Shown here: piece by piece, positions 1-5,029 of the stretch
Layout of the letters: each line of letters opens with the position of its first letter
How positions within the stretch are numbered: position 1 is the first letter of the stretch
Assembly: GCA_023438885.1 (NCBI GenBank)
Contig: JAEXPS010000068.1
Span: 1-5,029, forward strand
Source: Actinomycetes bacterium
Lineage (GTDB): Bacteria > Actinomycetota > Actinomycetes > Actinomycetales > Cellulomonadaceae
Length of the DNA: 5,029 bases
Direction of reading: 5' to 3'
Made by a program: the position numbers and the translations under genes
Notes under the pieces: generated by a model
Told to the model about the DNA's origin: nothing
The model's input: only the letters and a program-made list of their open reading frames with translations
The model's database searches: none

Positions 1-1119
1 GGACTTGCCGGCCAGGGACTCGCGGCGGGTGAACAGCTTCGCCGCGATGTCGTTGAGGGCCTTGCCCGCGCCGGACTCCGGCTCCGACAGGACGATGGGG
101 GTGCCCTCGTCGCCGCCTTCGCGCAGGCGCGTGTCCAGCGGCACCTGGCCCAGCAGCGGAACCGGCTGGCCGGTCAGCTGCGTCAGGGAGTCGGCGACGC
201 GGGCGCCGCCGCCGGAGCCGAACAGCTCCAGGCGCGAGCCGTCGGGCTGCGGCAGCCACGACATGTTCTCCACCACGCCGGCGATCCGCTGGTGCGTCTG
301 CAGGGCGACGGCCCCGGAGCGCTCCGCGACCTCCGCCGCAGCCAGCTGGGGGGTCGTGACCACGAGGAGCGACGAGCCCGGCAGCAGCTGCGCCACCGAG
401 ATCGCCACGTCGCCCGTCCCCGGCGGCAGGTCCAGCAGCAGCACGTCGAGGTCGCCCCAGAACACGTCCGCCAGGAACTGCTGGAGCGCCCGGTGCAGCA
501 TCGGCCCGCGCCACACCACCGGCTGGCCCGGCTGCACGAACATGCCGATGGAGATCACCTTCACGCCGTGCGACACGGGCGGCAGCAGCATGTCGTCCAC
601 CTGCGTGGGAAGCTGCTGGGTGCCGAGCATGCGCGGCAGCGAGAACCCGTAGATGTCGGCGTCCACCACGCCGACCGCGAGCCCCTGCTGGGCCATCGCC
701 ACGGCGAGGTTCGCGGTGACCGACGACTTGCCGACCCCGCCCTTGCCCGACGACACGGCGATCACCTTGGTCAGCGACCCGGGCTGGGCGAAGGGGATCA
801 CCGGCTCGGGCGCGCCGCCGCGCAGCTGCTCGCGCAGCGCCTGGCGCTGCTCGGCGCTCATGGTGCCGAGCTCCACGGTGACGCCGGCCACGCCCTCGAT
901 GGGCTCGACCGCCGCGGTGACGTCCTTGACCAGCGTGTCCTTGAGCGGGCACCCGGCCACCGTCAGGTCGACCTTGACCGTGACGTGGCCCTCGTCGACC
1001 AGGATCGAACGCACCATGCCGAGGTCGGTGATCGGCCGGCGGATCTCGGGGTCGAGCACTCCGGCCAGGGCGGTGCGGATGGTGGCGGCGAGCCCGTCGG
1101 GCGCGGTGCTGGTGGGCAT
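1..1119 (-). CDS. mrp: Mrp/NBP35 family Fe-S cluster carrier ATPase (C-terminus cut by window edge)
   Basis: Cytosolic P-loop ATPase of the Mrp/ApbC/NBP35 family, which carries [4Fe-4S] clusters to apo-proteins. Reading from the ATG at 1119 gives 373 residues without a stop before the window ends. Residues about 10-85 form an N-terminal MIP18/DUF59-type domain (DPEIRRPITDLGMV at 23-36, AGCPL with Cys57). The ATPase domain follows: deviant Walker A GKGGVGKS at 125-132, DADIYG at 153-158, DLPPGTGD at 230-237 and ENMS at 284-287. The CxxC motif that many relatives carry just after ENMS is absent; the sequence there is WLPQPDGSRLELFGSGGG, and mycobacterial Mrp, as I recall it, is similar. Relatives are about 375-390 aa and the last residues (TRRESLAGKS) match the family's end, so only some 5-15 residues lie outside. 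It is the last gene of the minus-strand operon, 55 bp after the DUF2079 gene. The start is not backed by a well-spaced Shine-Dalgarno: AGGA lies 17 nt upstream. Family assignment is very secure. Confidence 0.96.
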   Translation of the reverse strand, partial: MPTSTAPDGLAATIRTALAGVLDPEIRRPITDLGMVRSILVDEGHVTVKVDLTVAGCPLKDTLVKDVTAAVEPIEGVAGVTVELGTMSAEQRQALREQLRGGAPEPVIPFAQPGSLTKVIAVSSGKGGVGKSSVTANLAVAMAQQGLAVGVVDADIYGFSLPRMLGTQQLPTQVDDMLLPPVSHGVKVISIGMFVQPGQPVVWRGPMLHRALQQFLADVFWGDLDVLLLDLPPGTGDVAISVAQLLPGSSLLVVTTPQLAAAEVAERSGAVALQTHQRIAGVVENMSWLPQPDGSRLELFGSGGGARVADSLTQLTGQPVPLLGQVPLDTRLREGGDEGTPIVLSEPESGAGKALNDIAAKLFTRRESLAGKS

Positions 1120-1146
1120 GCGGCCATCGTAGGTGGTCCTTACCAA

Positions 1147-1175
1147 GGCCCCGTGGGCCCGTACCGGGACCCGGT
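1147..1175. repeat. Two small inverted repeats in the DUF2079-mrp gap
   Basis: The gap holds GGCCC-CGT-GGGCC (1147-1159), able to form a 5-bp stem with a 3-nt loop, and the near-perfect palindrome ACCGGG-A-CCCGGT (1163-1175), whose last base touches the DUF2079 stop codon. Neither is followed by a T-run on the minus strand. They are therefore not convincing intrinsic terminators and could be chance in GC-rich DNA. They might slow transcription between the two genes or stabilise an mRNA end. Confidence 0.3.
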
Positions 1176-2530
1176 CAGGGCGACGTCCGCTCCGCGAGCA
1201 GATAGCCGTCCGCGATCAGGAGCACCTGGTAGGTCGCCTCGGGATGGTCCCGCTCGACCCAGTCCTGGAATGAGTCCTCGTCACCGGGAGCCGTGCCCCA
1301 CCGCGAGTCGAAGACGACGTAGTCGGCCGCGGGGTTGCCCTGGTTCCCGTACCAGTACACGGTGCGCCCGGGCACCAGGTACGCCATCAGCCCGACGTCC
1401 GTCTCCACCGAGGCACCCGCGGGCACCGCGTCCAGCACCCGGTGCGCCGCCTCCCCTCGCGGGTTCGCCTGCCAGAACTCGTCGTCCCCGAACCGGCCCA
1501 GCGGCAGCCGGGGCGTCAGCACCACCGCGGCGGTCAGCGAGATCGCCACTGCGGACGCGCCCAGCGCGCGCACCCACTCCGTTCGCGACTGCCGGCTGCG
1601 CTCGATCCCGTCGACCAGCGCGACGAACGCGACCGGCATCAGCACCGCGCTGTAGTGCCAGGTGTAGCCCCAGAACCCGTAGTTGCCGCTCCAGAACCGC
1701 CACAGCAGGGTCGGTACCGCGACGAACGCCACGGGCGAGCGCAGCCCGACGATCCCCGTGGCCAGCACCAGCAGCGCGAGGGTCGCAAGCTTGCGTTCGT
1801 CGTCGGCCAGGTGGACGACGAGGAGCCACGGCTGGCGCAGCAGCCCGGCGACGTCGAGCCGGTCGGCGTACGCGAACTCGCCGTCCGGGTTCAGCGCAGG
1901 CAGGATCACGCGCTGCGTCAGCACGAGCCACACGGCGCCCCAGGCCGACAGGCCCAGTCCGAGCCACCTGCCTCGCCGTGCGTCGTCGTACGGCTTGCCT
2001 GCCCCCGAGCGCGACGAGACGTACGCGCGCCACGCGACCACGGCCCCGAGCGCCACCACGGTGGCCCCGAGGTCCTCCTTGACGAACACCAGCGGCGCGC
2101 CCCACAGCACCGCCGCCAGCCACCGCTCGCGCAGCAGCGCGACGAGGGAGAGCGCCAGCAGCGGCACCGCGAAGGCGATCTCGTGGAACTGGACGCCCAC
2201 GGCCCCGACGATGCCGAAGCTCAGCGCGTAGGCGACGCCGATCAGCGTGCCGGTCAGCGGGGAGAGTCGCCGCGCCGCCTCGCGGGCGATCACCCACACC
2301 GAGAACGCGAGCAGCACGTCCTGCACCACGAGAACGGTCAGGCCGCTCGGCGCGAACCGGTACGGCACTCCCAGCAGCACCAGGATCGGGTGGAAGTGGT
2401 CGCCCAGCAGGTTGTAGCCGGCGCCCTTGACGTCCACGATCGGCGCCTCGAAGGCCGCGTACCGCTGGGCCAGCTGCGTGAAGATGCCGAGGTCCCACGA
2501 CGGCGCCTCGAGGCGCGCCCACTGCCGCAC
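1175..2530 (-). CDS. DUF2079 multi-spanning membrane protein (possible GT-C-type glycosyltransferase)
   Basis: Integral membrane protein of the DUF2079 (COG3463) family; the biochemical function is not established. From the GTG at 2530 it is 451 aa. Family hallmarks by residue are WDLGIFTQ (12-19), NLLGDHFHP (40-48), VQFHEIAFAVPLL (113-125), FVKEDLG (149-155) and YTWHYSAVLMPVAFVAL (289-305). About eight hydrophobic segments are visible (roughly 48-58, 64-82, 93-110, 117-133, 137-168, 190-210, 249-275, 292-307, 322-339). A soluble C-terminal part (about 350-451) contains VPGRTVYWYG and DYVVFDSRWG. I recall the family being grouped with GT-C lipid-linked-sugar transferases; the Asp in WDLG would then be the catalytic-loop acid, which is inference. 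The GTG is only the longest canonical start. It cuts off a hydrophobic helix encoded just upstream and has no Shine-Dalgarno, so the real start is probably further up (separate entry at 2531-2632). It lies between DUF1003 and mrp on the same strand. Confidence 0.88.
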   Translation of the reverse strand: MRQWARLEAPSWDLGIFTQLAQRYAAFEAPIVDVKGAGYNLLGDHFHPILVLLGVPYRFAPSGLTVLVVQDVLLAFSVWVIAREAARRLSPLTGTLIGVAYALSFGIVGAVGVQFHEIAFAVPLLALSLVALLRERWLAAVLWGAPLVFVKEDLGATVVALGAVVAWRAYVSSRSGAGKPYDDARRGRWLGLGLSAWGAVWLVLTQRVILPALNPDGEFAYADRLDVAGLLRQPWLLVVHLADDERKLATLALLVLATGIVGLRSPVAFVAVPTLLWRFWSGNYGFWGYTWHYSAVLMPVAFVALVDGIERSRQSRTEWVRALGASAVAISLTAAVVLTPRLPLGRFGDDEFWQANPRGEAAHRVLDAVPAGASVETDVGLMAYLVPGRTVYWYGNQGNPAADYVVFDSRWGTAPGDEDSFQDWVERDHPEATYQVLLIADGYLLAERTSP

Positions 2531-2632
2531 GGAGTACGTGACGCAGGCGGCGAGGGCGAGCAGGGAGACAGCGAGAGGGCCGGCGAGCGAGCCGGGCCGT
2601 GATCGAGTGGTCAGGTCGCGGCCCTGCCCTCG
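2531..2632 (-). other. Probable N-terminal extension of the DUF2079 gene with no canonical start codon
   Basis: Directly upstream of the GTG at 2530 the same frame stays open until a TGA at 2633-2635. It encodes, read towards the gene, TTRSRPGSLAGPLAVSLLAL and then AACVTYSV. That is a good membrane-spanning helix, and it is where DUF2079 proteins normally have their first helix before the WDLGIF motif. The stretch contains no ATG, GTG or TTG. The best candidate is a CTG at 2612-2614, which overlaps the TGA stop of the DUF1003 gene as CTGA and has AGGG (2622-2625) 7 nt upstream and GAGGG (2627-2631) behind it. Starting there gives 479 aa. Alternatives are a frameshift or base error connecting to the GTG at 2636 in the neighbouring frame, or a truly shortened protein starting at 2530. 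Confidence 0.6.
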
Positions 2633-3135
2633 TCACGCTCGTCGGCGTCCGTGGCCGCGGCGCGCTCCTCCGCGAGGTCGTCGAGCAGGGCGCGCAGCTC
2701 CGAGCGCACGAAGTCCCGGGTGGCCACCTCCGAGAGCGCGATCCGCATCGCGGCGATCTCGCGGGCGAGGTACTCGGTGTCGGCGAGGTTCCGCTCGGCG
2801 CGCTGGCGGTCCTGCTCGGCCTGGACGCGGTCGCGGTCGGTCTGCCGGTTCTGCGCGAGCAGGATCAGGGGTGCGGCGTAGGAGGCCTGGAGCGACAGCA
2901 CCAGCGTCAGTGCGGTGAACCCCAGGCTCGCCTTGTCGAACTGGAGGTGCTCGGGCGCGAGGGTGTTCCACGCGATCCAGGCGATGCAGAACACCGTGAG
3001 CCAGAGGATGAACCGGGGCGTGCCGAGGAACCGGGCGATCGACTCGGAGATCTTGCCCCACGCGTCCTGCTCCATCTGGACCCGCGGCAGCAGCGTGCGC
3101 CGGCTCTCGCGCGGCTGGTCCAGCCGGCTAGCCAC
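2611..3135 (-). CDS. DUF1003 family small membrane protein with C-terminal coiled coil
   Basis: 174-aa membrane protein of the DUF1003 family, function unknown. After a short charged N-terminus it has helix 1 at about 41-60 (RFILWLTVFCIAWIAWNTLA), a short loop containing PEHLQFDKA, and helix 2 at about 72-94. Helix 2 runs into the family signature SLQASYAAPLILLAQNRQ (81-98). Residues about 99-160 are highly charged and helical (DRDRVQAEQDRQRAERN and onward) and look like a cytoplasmic coiled coil, which suggests oligomerisation or a protein partner. The GTG start at 3135 is supported by a purine-rich Shine-Dalgarno, AGGGGG (3142-3147), 6 nt upstream. The gene overlaps the end of the MgtE-N/CBS gene by 8 bp, so translation is probably coupled. 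Its TGA overlaps the probable CTG start of the DUF2079 gene. The family call is secure; a role next to an Mg2+-sensor-like protein is inference only. Confidence 0.93.
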   Translation of the reverse strand: MASRLDQPRESRRTLLPRVQMEQDAWGKISESIARFLGTPRFILWLTVFCIAWIAWNTLAPEHLQFDKASLGFTALTLVLSLQASYAAPLILLAQNRQTDRDRVQAEQDRQRAERNLADTEYLAREIAAMRIALSEVATRDFVRSELRALLDDLAEERAAATDADERDEGRAAT

Positions 3136-4390
3136 GGCTCACCCCCTCGTCCTCCGACTCGCGCCAGTCCTCGGGGAGCAGGTGGTCCAGCACGTCGTCG
3201 ACCGAGACCGCGCCCAGCAGGCGGCGGTCCTCGTCGATCACCGGGAGCACCAGGAGGTTGTAGGTGGCCAGCTCTCGGGTGACGGTCTGGAGCGGGGTGT
3301 CCGGGCGCACGGGCTCGATGTCGGTGTCGACGATCGAGCCGATCGAGTCGTGCGGCGGGTGGCGCAGCATCCGCTGGAGGTGCACCACGCCGATGAACCG
3401 GCCCGTGGGGGTCTCGAGCGGCGGGCGCACCACGAAGACCGTCGAGGCCAGCGCGGGGTTGAGGTCCGCCCGGCGCACGTGGGCCAACGCGGCGGCGATC
3501 GGGGTCTCCGGGCCCAGGATCACCGGCTCGGTGGTCATCAGGCCGCCGGCGGAGCGGTCCTCGTACAGCAGCAGCCGGCGCACGTCGGCCGCCTCCTCGG
3601 GCTCCATCGCCGCGAGGAGCAGGTTCTGCGTCTCGTCGGGCAGCTCGCGCAGCAGGTCGGTGGCGTCGTCGGGCTGCATCTCCTCCAGGACGTCCGCGGC
3701 GCGGTCGCGGCCCAGGCCGCCGAGGATCGCCACCTGATCGTCCTCGGGGAGCTCCTCGAGGACGTCGGCGAGCCGCTCGTCGGGCAGGGCGGAGGCGACC
3801 TCGAGGCGGCGGGTGCGGTCCATGTCGTGCAGCAGCTCGGCGAGGTCGGCGGGCTTGAGGTCCTCGTACTGCGCCAGCAGGAGCGCCGCGCCCTGGGCCT
3901 GGCCGCGCTGGTACAGCCCGCTCACCTCGTCGAGCCCGACGAGCTGCGTGGTGCCGCGCCTGCGCAGCAGGCTGGTCTTGCCGCCCTTGTGGCGCACGAA
4001 CAGCTTGGTGGCCAGCCAGTCGCCGCCGCGCTGCAGCTCGATGGCGACGTCCTCGACCACCGCCTGGCCCTCGCCGTCGGCCAGGTCGACCGTGCGGTCC
4101 AGCAGCTCGCCGACGGCGAGCGTCTCGGCCGAGCGCTGCTCGAAGCGCCGCATGTTGAGCAGTCCGGTGGTGATCACCTGGCCGGGGTCGATCGAGGTGA
4201 CCCGGGTCATCGGCAGGAAGATGCGGCGGCGGCCCGGCACCTCGACCACGAGGCCGACCGCCCGCGGCGCCGTGGTGGAACCGCCGACGAGCACCACGTC
4301 CCGCACCCGGCCCACAGGGTCGCCGATGGGGTCGAAGACGGCCGTGCCGGCCAGCCGCGCCACGAAGACCCTCGTCCCGACGGAGCTCAC
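3128..4390 (-). CDS. Soluble MgtE N-domain/CBS-pair protein lacking the Mg2+ channel domain
   Basis: 420-aa protein resembling the cytosolic regulatory half of the Mg2+ channel MgtE. Residues about 5-70 look like a PRC-barrel-type beta domain (GTAVFDPIGDPVGRVRDVVL), and about 90-150 may be a second copy (LLDRTVDLADGEGQAVVEDV). Residues about 178-283 form an MgtE-N superhelix of repeated acidic helical units (LKPADLAELLHDMD, LPDERLADVLEELP, RDRAADVLEEMQPDD, PDETQNLLLAAMEPEEAAD). A CBS pair follows: the first from the GGLMTTEPVILGPETPI region at 282-298 to about 345, the second about 347-405 (NLLVLPVIDEDRRLLGAVSVDDVLDHLL). There is no hydrophobic C-terminal channel domain of about 170 residues, so it cannot transport by itself. 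In MgtE these domains bind Mg2+ and close the pore; here they may sense Mg2+ or adenine nucleotides and act on a partner, possibly the overlapping DUF1003 membrane protein (inference). It is the first gene of the operon. The GTG start at 4390 has no Shine-Dalgarno, but a promoter is placed for a leaderless transcript. Confidence 0.93.
   Translation of the reverse strand: MSSVGTRVFVARLAGTAVFDPIGDPVGRVRDVVLVGGSTTAPRAVGLVVEVPGRRRIFLPMTRVTSIDPGQVITTGLLNMRRFEQRSAETLAVGELLDRTVDLADGEGQAVVEDVAIELQRGGDWLATKLFVRHKGGKTSLLRRRGTTQLVGLDEVSGLYQRGQAQGAALLLAQYEDLKPADLAELLHDMDRTRRLEVASALPDERLADVLEELPEDDQVAILGGLGRDRAADVLEEMQPDDATDLLRELPDETQNLLLAAMEPEEAADVRRLLLYEDRSAGGLMTTEPVILGPETPIAAALAHVRRADLNPALASTVFVVRPPLETPTGRFIGVVHLQRMLRHPPHDSIGSIVDTDIEPVRPDTPLQTVTRELATYNLLVLPVIDEDRRLLGAVSVDDVLDHLLPEDWRESEDEGVSRG
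3139..3148 (-). promoter_or_regulatory. Ribosome binding site inside the MgtE-N/CBS gene that sets the DUF1003 start
   Basis: On the minus strand the sequence is GAGGGGGTGA followed shortly by the GTG at 3133-3135. The AGGGGG core ends 6 nt before that GTG. It lies within the last codons of the upstream gene, whose TAG is at 3128-3130. This arrangement favours re-initiation by ribosomes finishing the upstream gene. Confidence 0.6.
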
Positions 4391-4396
4391 GATCGA

Positions 4397-4425
4397 AGCG
4401 TACGGTGCGCCGTTGCGCCTGGCAG
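4397..4425 (-). promoter_or_regulatory. Sigma-70-like promoter of the minus-strand operon, leaderless arrangement
   Basis: Read on the minus strand: -35 CTGCCA (4420-4425; four of six match TTGACA), a 17-bp spacer, then -10 TACGCT (4397-4402; matches the TAnnnT pattern). Six bases, TTCGATC less its first T, separate the -10 from the GTG start at 4388-4390. Transcription starting the usual 7 bases downstream would thus begin at or next to the first base of the start codon. Together with the absence of a Shine-Dalgarno, this predicts a leaderless mRNA, which is common in actinobacteria. Motif call by eye. Confidence 0.55.
4401..4406 (+). promoter_or_regulatory. Possible -10 element of the divergent stress-protein gene
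   Basis: TACGGT on the plus strand fits TAnnnT and lies about 50 bp before the ATG at 4456. It shares the palindrome CGTACG (4399-4404) with the -10 of the opposite promoter. A matching -35 is poor: CCGACG, 18 bp upstream and inside the neighbouring coding region. The call is weak. Confidence 0.25.
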
Positions 4426-4440
4426 CGACCCACCGGGTGC

Positions 4441-4446
4441 GGGAGG
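4441..4446 (+). promoter_or_regulatory. Strong Shine-Dalgarno deciding the stress-protein start
   Basis: GGGAGG ends 9 nt before the ATG at 4456 and 15 nt before a second in-frame ATG at 4462. The spacing favours the first ATG, giving an N-terminus of MSMSSANRVP. Confidence 0.7.
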
Positions 4447-4455
4447 ATCGAGCCC

Positions 4456-5029
4456 ATGAGCATGAGCAGCGCGAACCGCGTCCCGCGAGTCCCCACCCTG
4501 CCCCAGGGCGAGACCGTGGCCACCTACCGCACCTACCTCGAGGCGCAGAAGGCGGTCGACCACCTCGCGGACAACGAGTTCCCGGTGCAGCACGTGACGA
4601 TCGTCGGCACCGACCTCAAGACGGTGGAGCGCGTGCTGCGGCGGCTCTCCTACCCGTCGGTGGCGCTCGGCGGGTTCGCGTCCGGAGCGTGGTTCGGTCT
4701 GTTCGTCGGCCTGATCTTCACGCTGTTCTCGCCCACCGACGGGCTCAAGCTGATGATCCCCGCGATCCTCTTCGGCGGCGCCTTCGGCCTGCTGTTCTCC
4801 GTGATCACGTACTCGTTCTCGCGTGGTCGGCGCGACTTCACGTCGTCGAGCCAGATCGTCGCGTCGTCGTACTCCGTGCTGTGCGCCGGGGAGCACGCCG
4901 CCAAGGCGCGCACGATGCTCTCGGCAGTGGGCGGGGTGGTGTCCGGCTGGCCGGCCGCGGTGCCGACGCCGCCGATCCCGCCGACGCCCGCCGCCGGCAC
5001 GCCCGTGGTCCCGCCGGCCGACTCGCCGG
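4456..5029 (+). CDS. General stress protein, YflT-like domain plus two membrane helices (3' end cut by window)
   Basis: Open frame from the ATG at 4456 to the window end, 191 residues with no stop, so partial. Residues about 19-62 (ETVATYRTYLEAQKAVDHL, then VQHVTIVGTDLKTVERV) resemble the N-terminal module of Bacillus YflT/GsP17M-type general stress proteins, as found in many actinobacterial small membrane proteins. Two Gly-rich hydrophobic helices follow at about 68-91 (VALGGFASGAWFGLFVGLIF) and 97-120 (LKLMIPAILFGGAFGLLFSV). Then comes RGRRDFTSSSQIVASSYSVL and a helix-like segment with HAAKARTMLS. From about residue 165 the chain is proline-rich (PTPPIPPTPAAGTP) and looks disordered. It is divergent from the MgtE-N/CBS operon with a 65-bp shared control region. 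A stress role rests on family naming only; the molecular function is unknown. The coding call is secured by the strong ribosome binding site and a clear protein pattern. Confidence 0.87.
   Translation, partial: MSMSSANRVPRVPTLPQGETVATYRTYLEAQKAVDHLADNEFPVQHVTIVGTDLKTVERVLRRLSYPSVALGGFASGAWFGLFVGLIFTLFSPTDGLKLMIPAILFGGAFGLLFSVITYSFSRGRRDFTSSSQIVASSYSVLCAGEHAAKARTMLSAVGGVVSGWPAAVPTPPIPPTPAAGTPVVPPADSP

Noticed and set aside
1147..1175. Intrinsic terminator between the DUF2079 gene and mrp
   Set aside because: Stems are only 5-6 bp with very short loops and no T-run follows on the minus strand, so termination is not supported.
292..2602. Long plus-strand open frames opposite mrp and the DUF2079 gene
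   Set aside because: Their translations are Arg/His/Ala/Pro-rich without family motifs, as expected from the antisense of GC-rich genes. The minus-strand frames carry clear domain signatures.
2907..4523. Long open frames in other phases over the MgtE-N/CBS and DUF1003 genes, both strands
   Set aside because: Low-complexity Arg/Gly/Pro-rich products; the real frames show MgtE-N, CBS and DUF1003 motifs and sensible starts.
4387..5000. Minus-strand open frames across the stress-protein gene
   Set aside because: The plus strand has a strong Shine-Dalgarno, two membrane helices and family similarity; the antisense products show nothing recognisable.
1..5029. Mobile elements, CRISPR arrays, tRNA or rRNA, riboswitches, phage or defence genes
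   Set aside because: No transposase or integrase motifs, terminal repeats, spaced direct repeats or RNA-gene signatures were seen. Gaps are too short for most of these, and composition is even throughout.

Overview
The window is a stretch of high-GC (roughly 70 %) chromosome. The GC-saturated third codon positions, GTG starts and gene content point to an actinobacterium, and a Cellulomonas-like micrococcal actinomycete is my guess. It holds five protein genes, two of them cut by the window edges, and no sign of mobile DNA, tRNA, rRNA or CRISPR. Coding density is very high: the only gene-free stretches are about 55 bp (1120-1174) and 65 bp (4391-4455).

Four genes lie head to tail on the minus strand, transcribed from right to left. 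They are a soluble MgtE-N/CBS-domain protein (4390 to 3128), a DUF1003 two-helix membrane protein (3135 to 2611), a DUF2079 multi-spanning membrane protein (from at least 2530, probably further upstream, to 1175) and an Mrp/NBP35-type Fe-S carrier P-loop ATPase (1119 to beyond base 1). The first two overlap by 8 bp. The DUF1003 stop touches the probable true beginning of the DUF2079 gene, and the last gap is short, so the four look like one operon. A recognisable sigma-70-like promoter sits directly before the GTG of the first gene, placed so that its transcript would be leaderless.

On the plus strand, diverging from that operon, is a general-stress-protein (YflT-like) membrane protein gene (4456 to beyond 5029). 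It has a strong ribosome binding site and a proline-rich tail running off the window. The pairing of mrp, a DUF1003 gene and an MgtE-N/CBS gene, with a small membrane stress protein diverging nearby, resembles from memory the mycobacterial Rv1229c-Rv1234 neighbourhood. It is therefore probably an old actinobacterial gene block rather than a newly acquired island. The DUF2079 gene between mrp and the DUF1003 gene looks like the variable member.

The likely joint theme is envelope and metal or stress homeostasis: an Mg2+-transporter-like sensor without its channel, small membrane proteins and an Fe-S assembly factor. This is inference, because no gene here except mrp has a well-defined activity. 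The points most worth a second look are the missing canonical start of the DUF2079 gene, the leaderless promoter, the channel-less MgtE homologue, and the Mrp protein without the usual CxxC motif.
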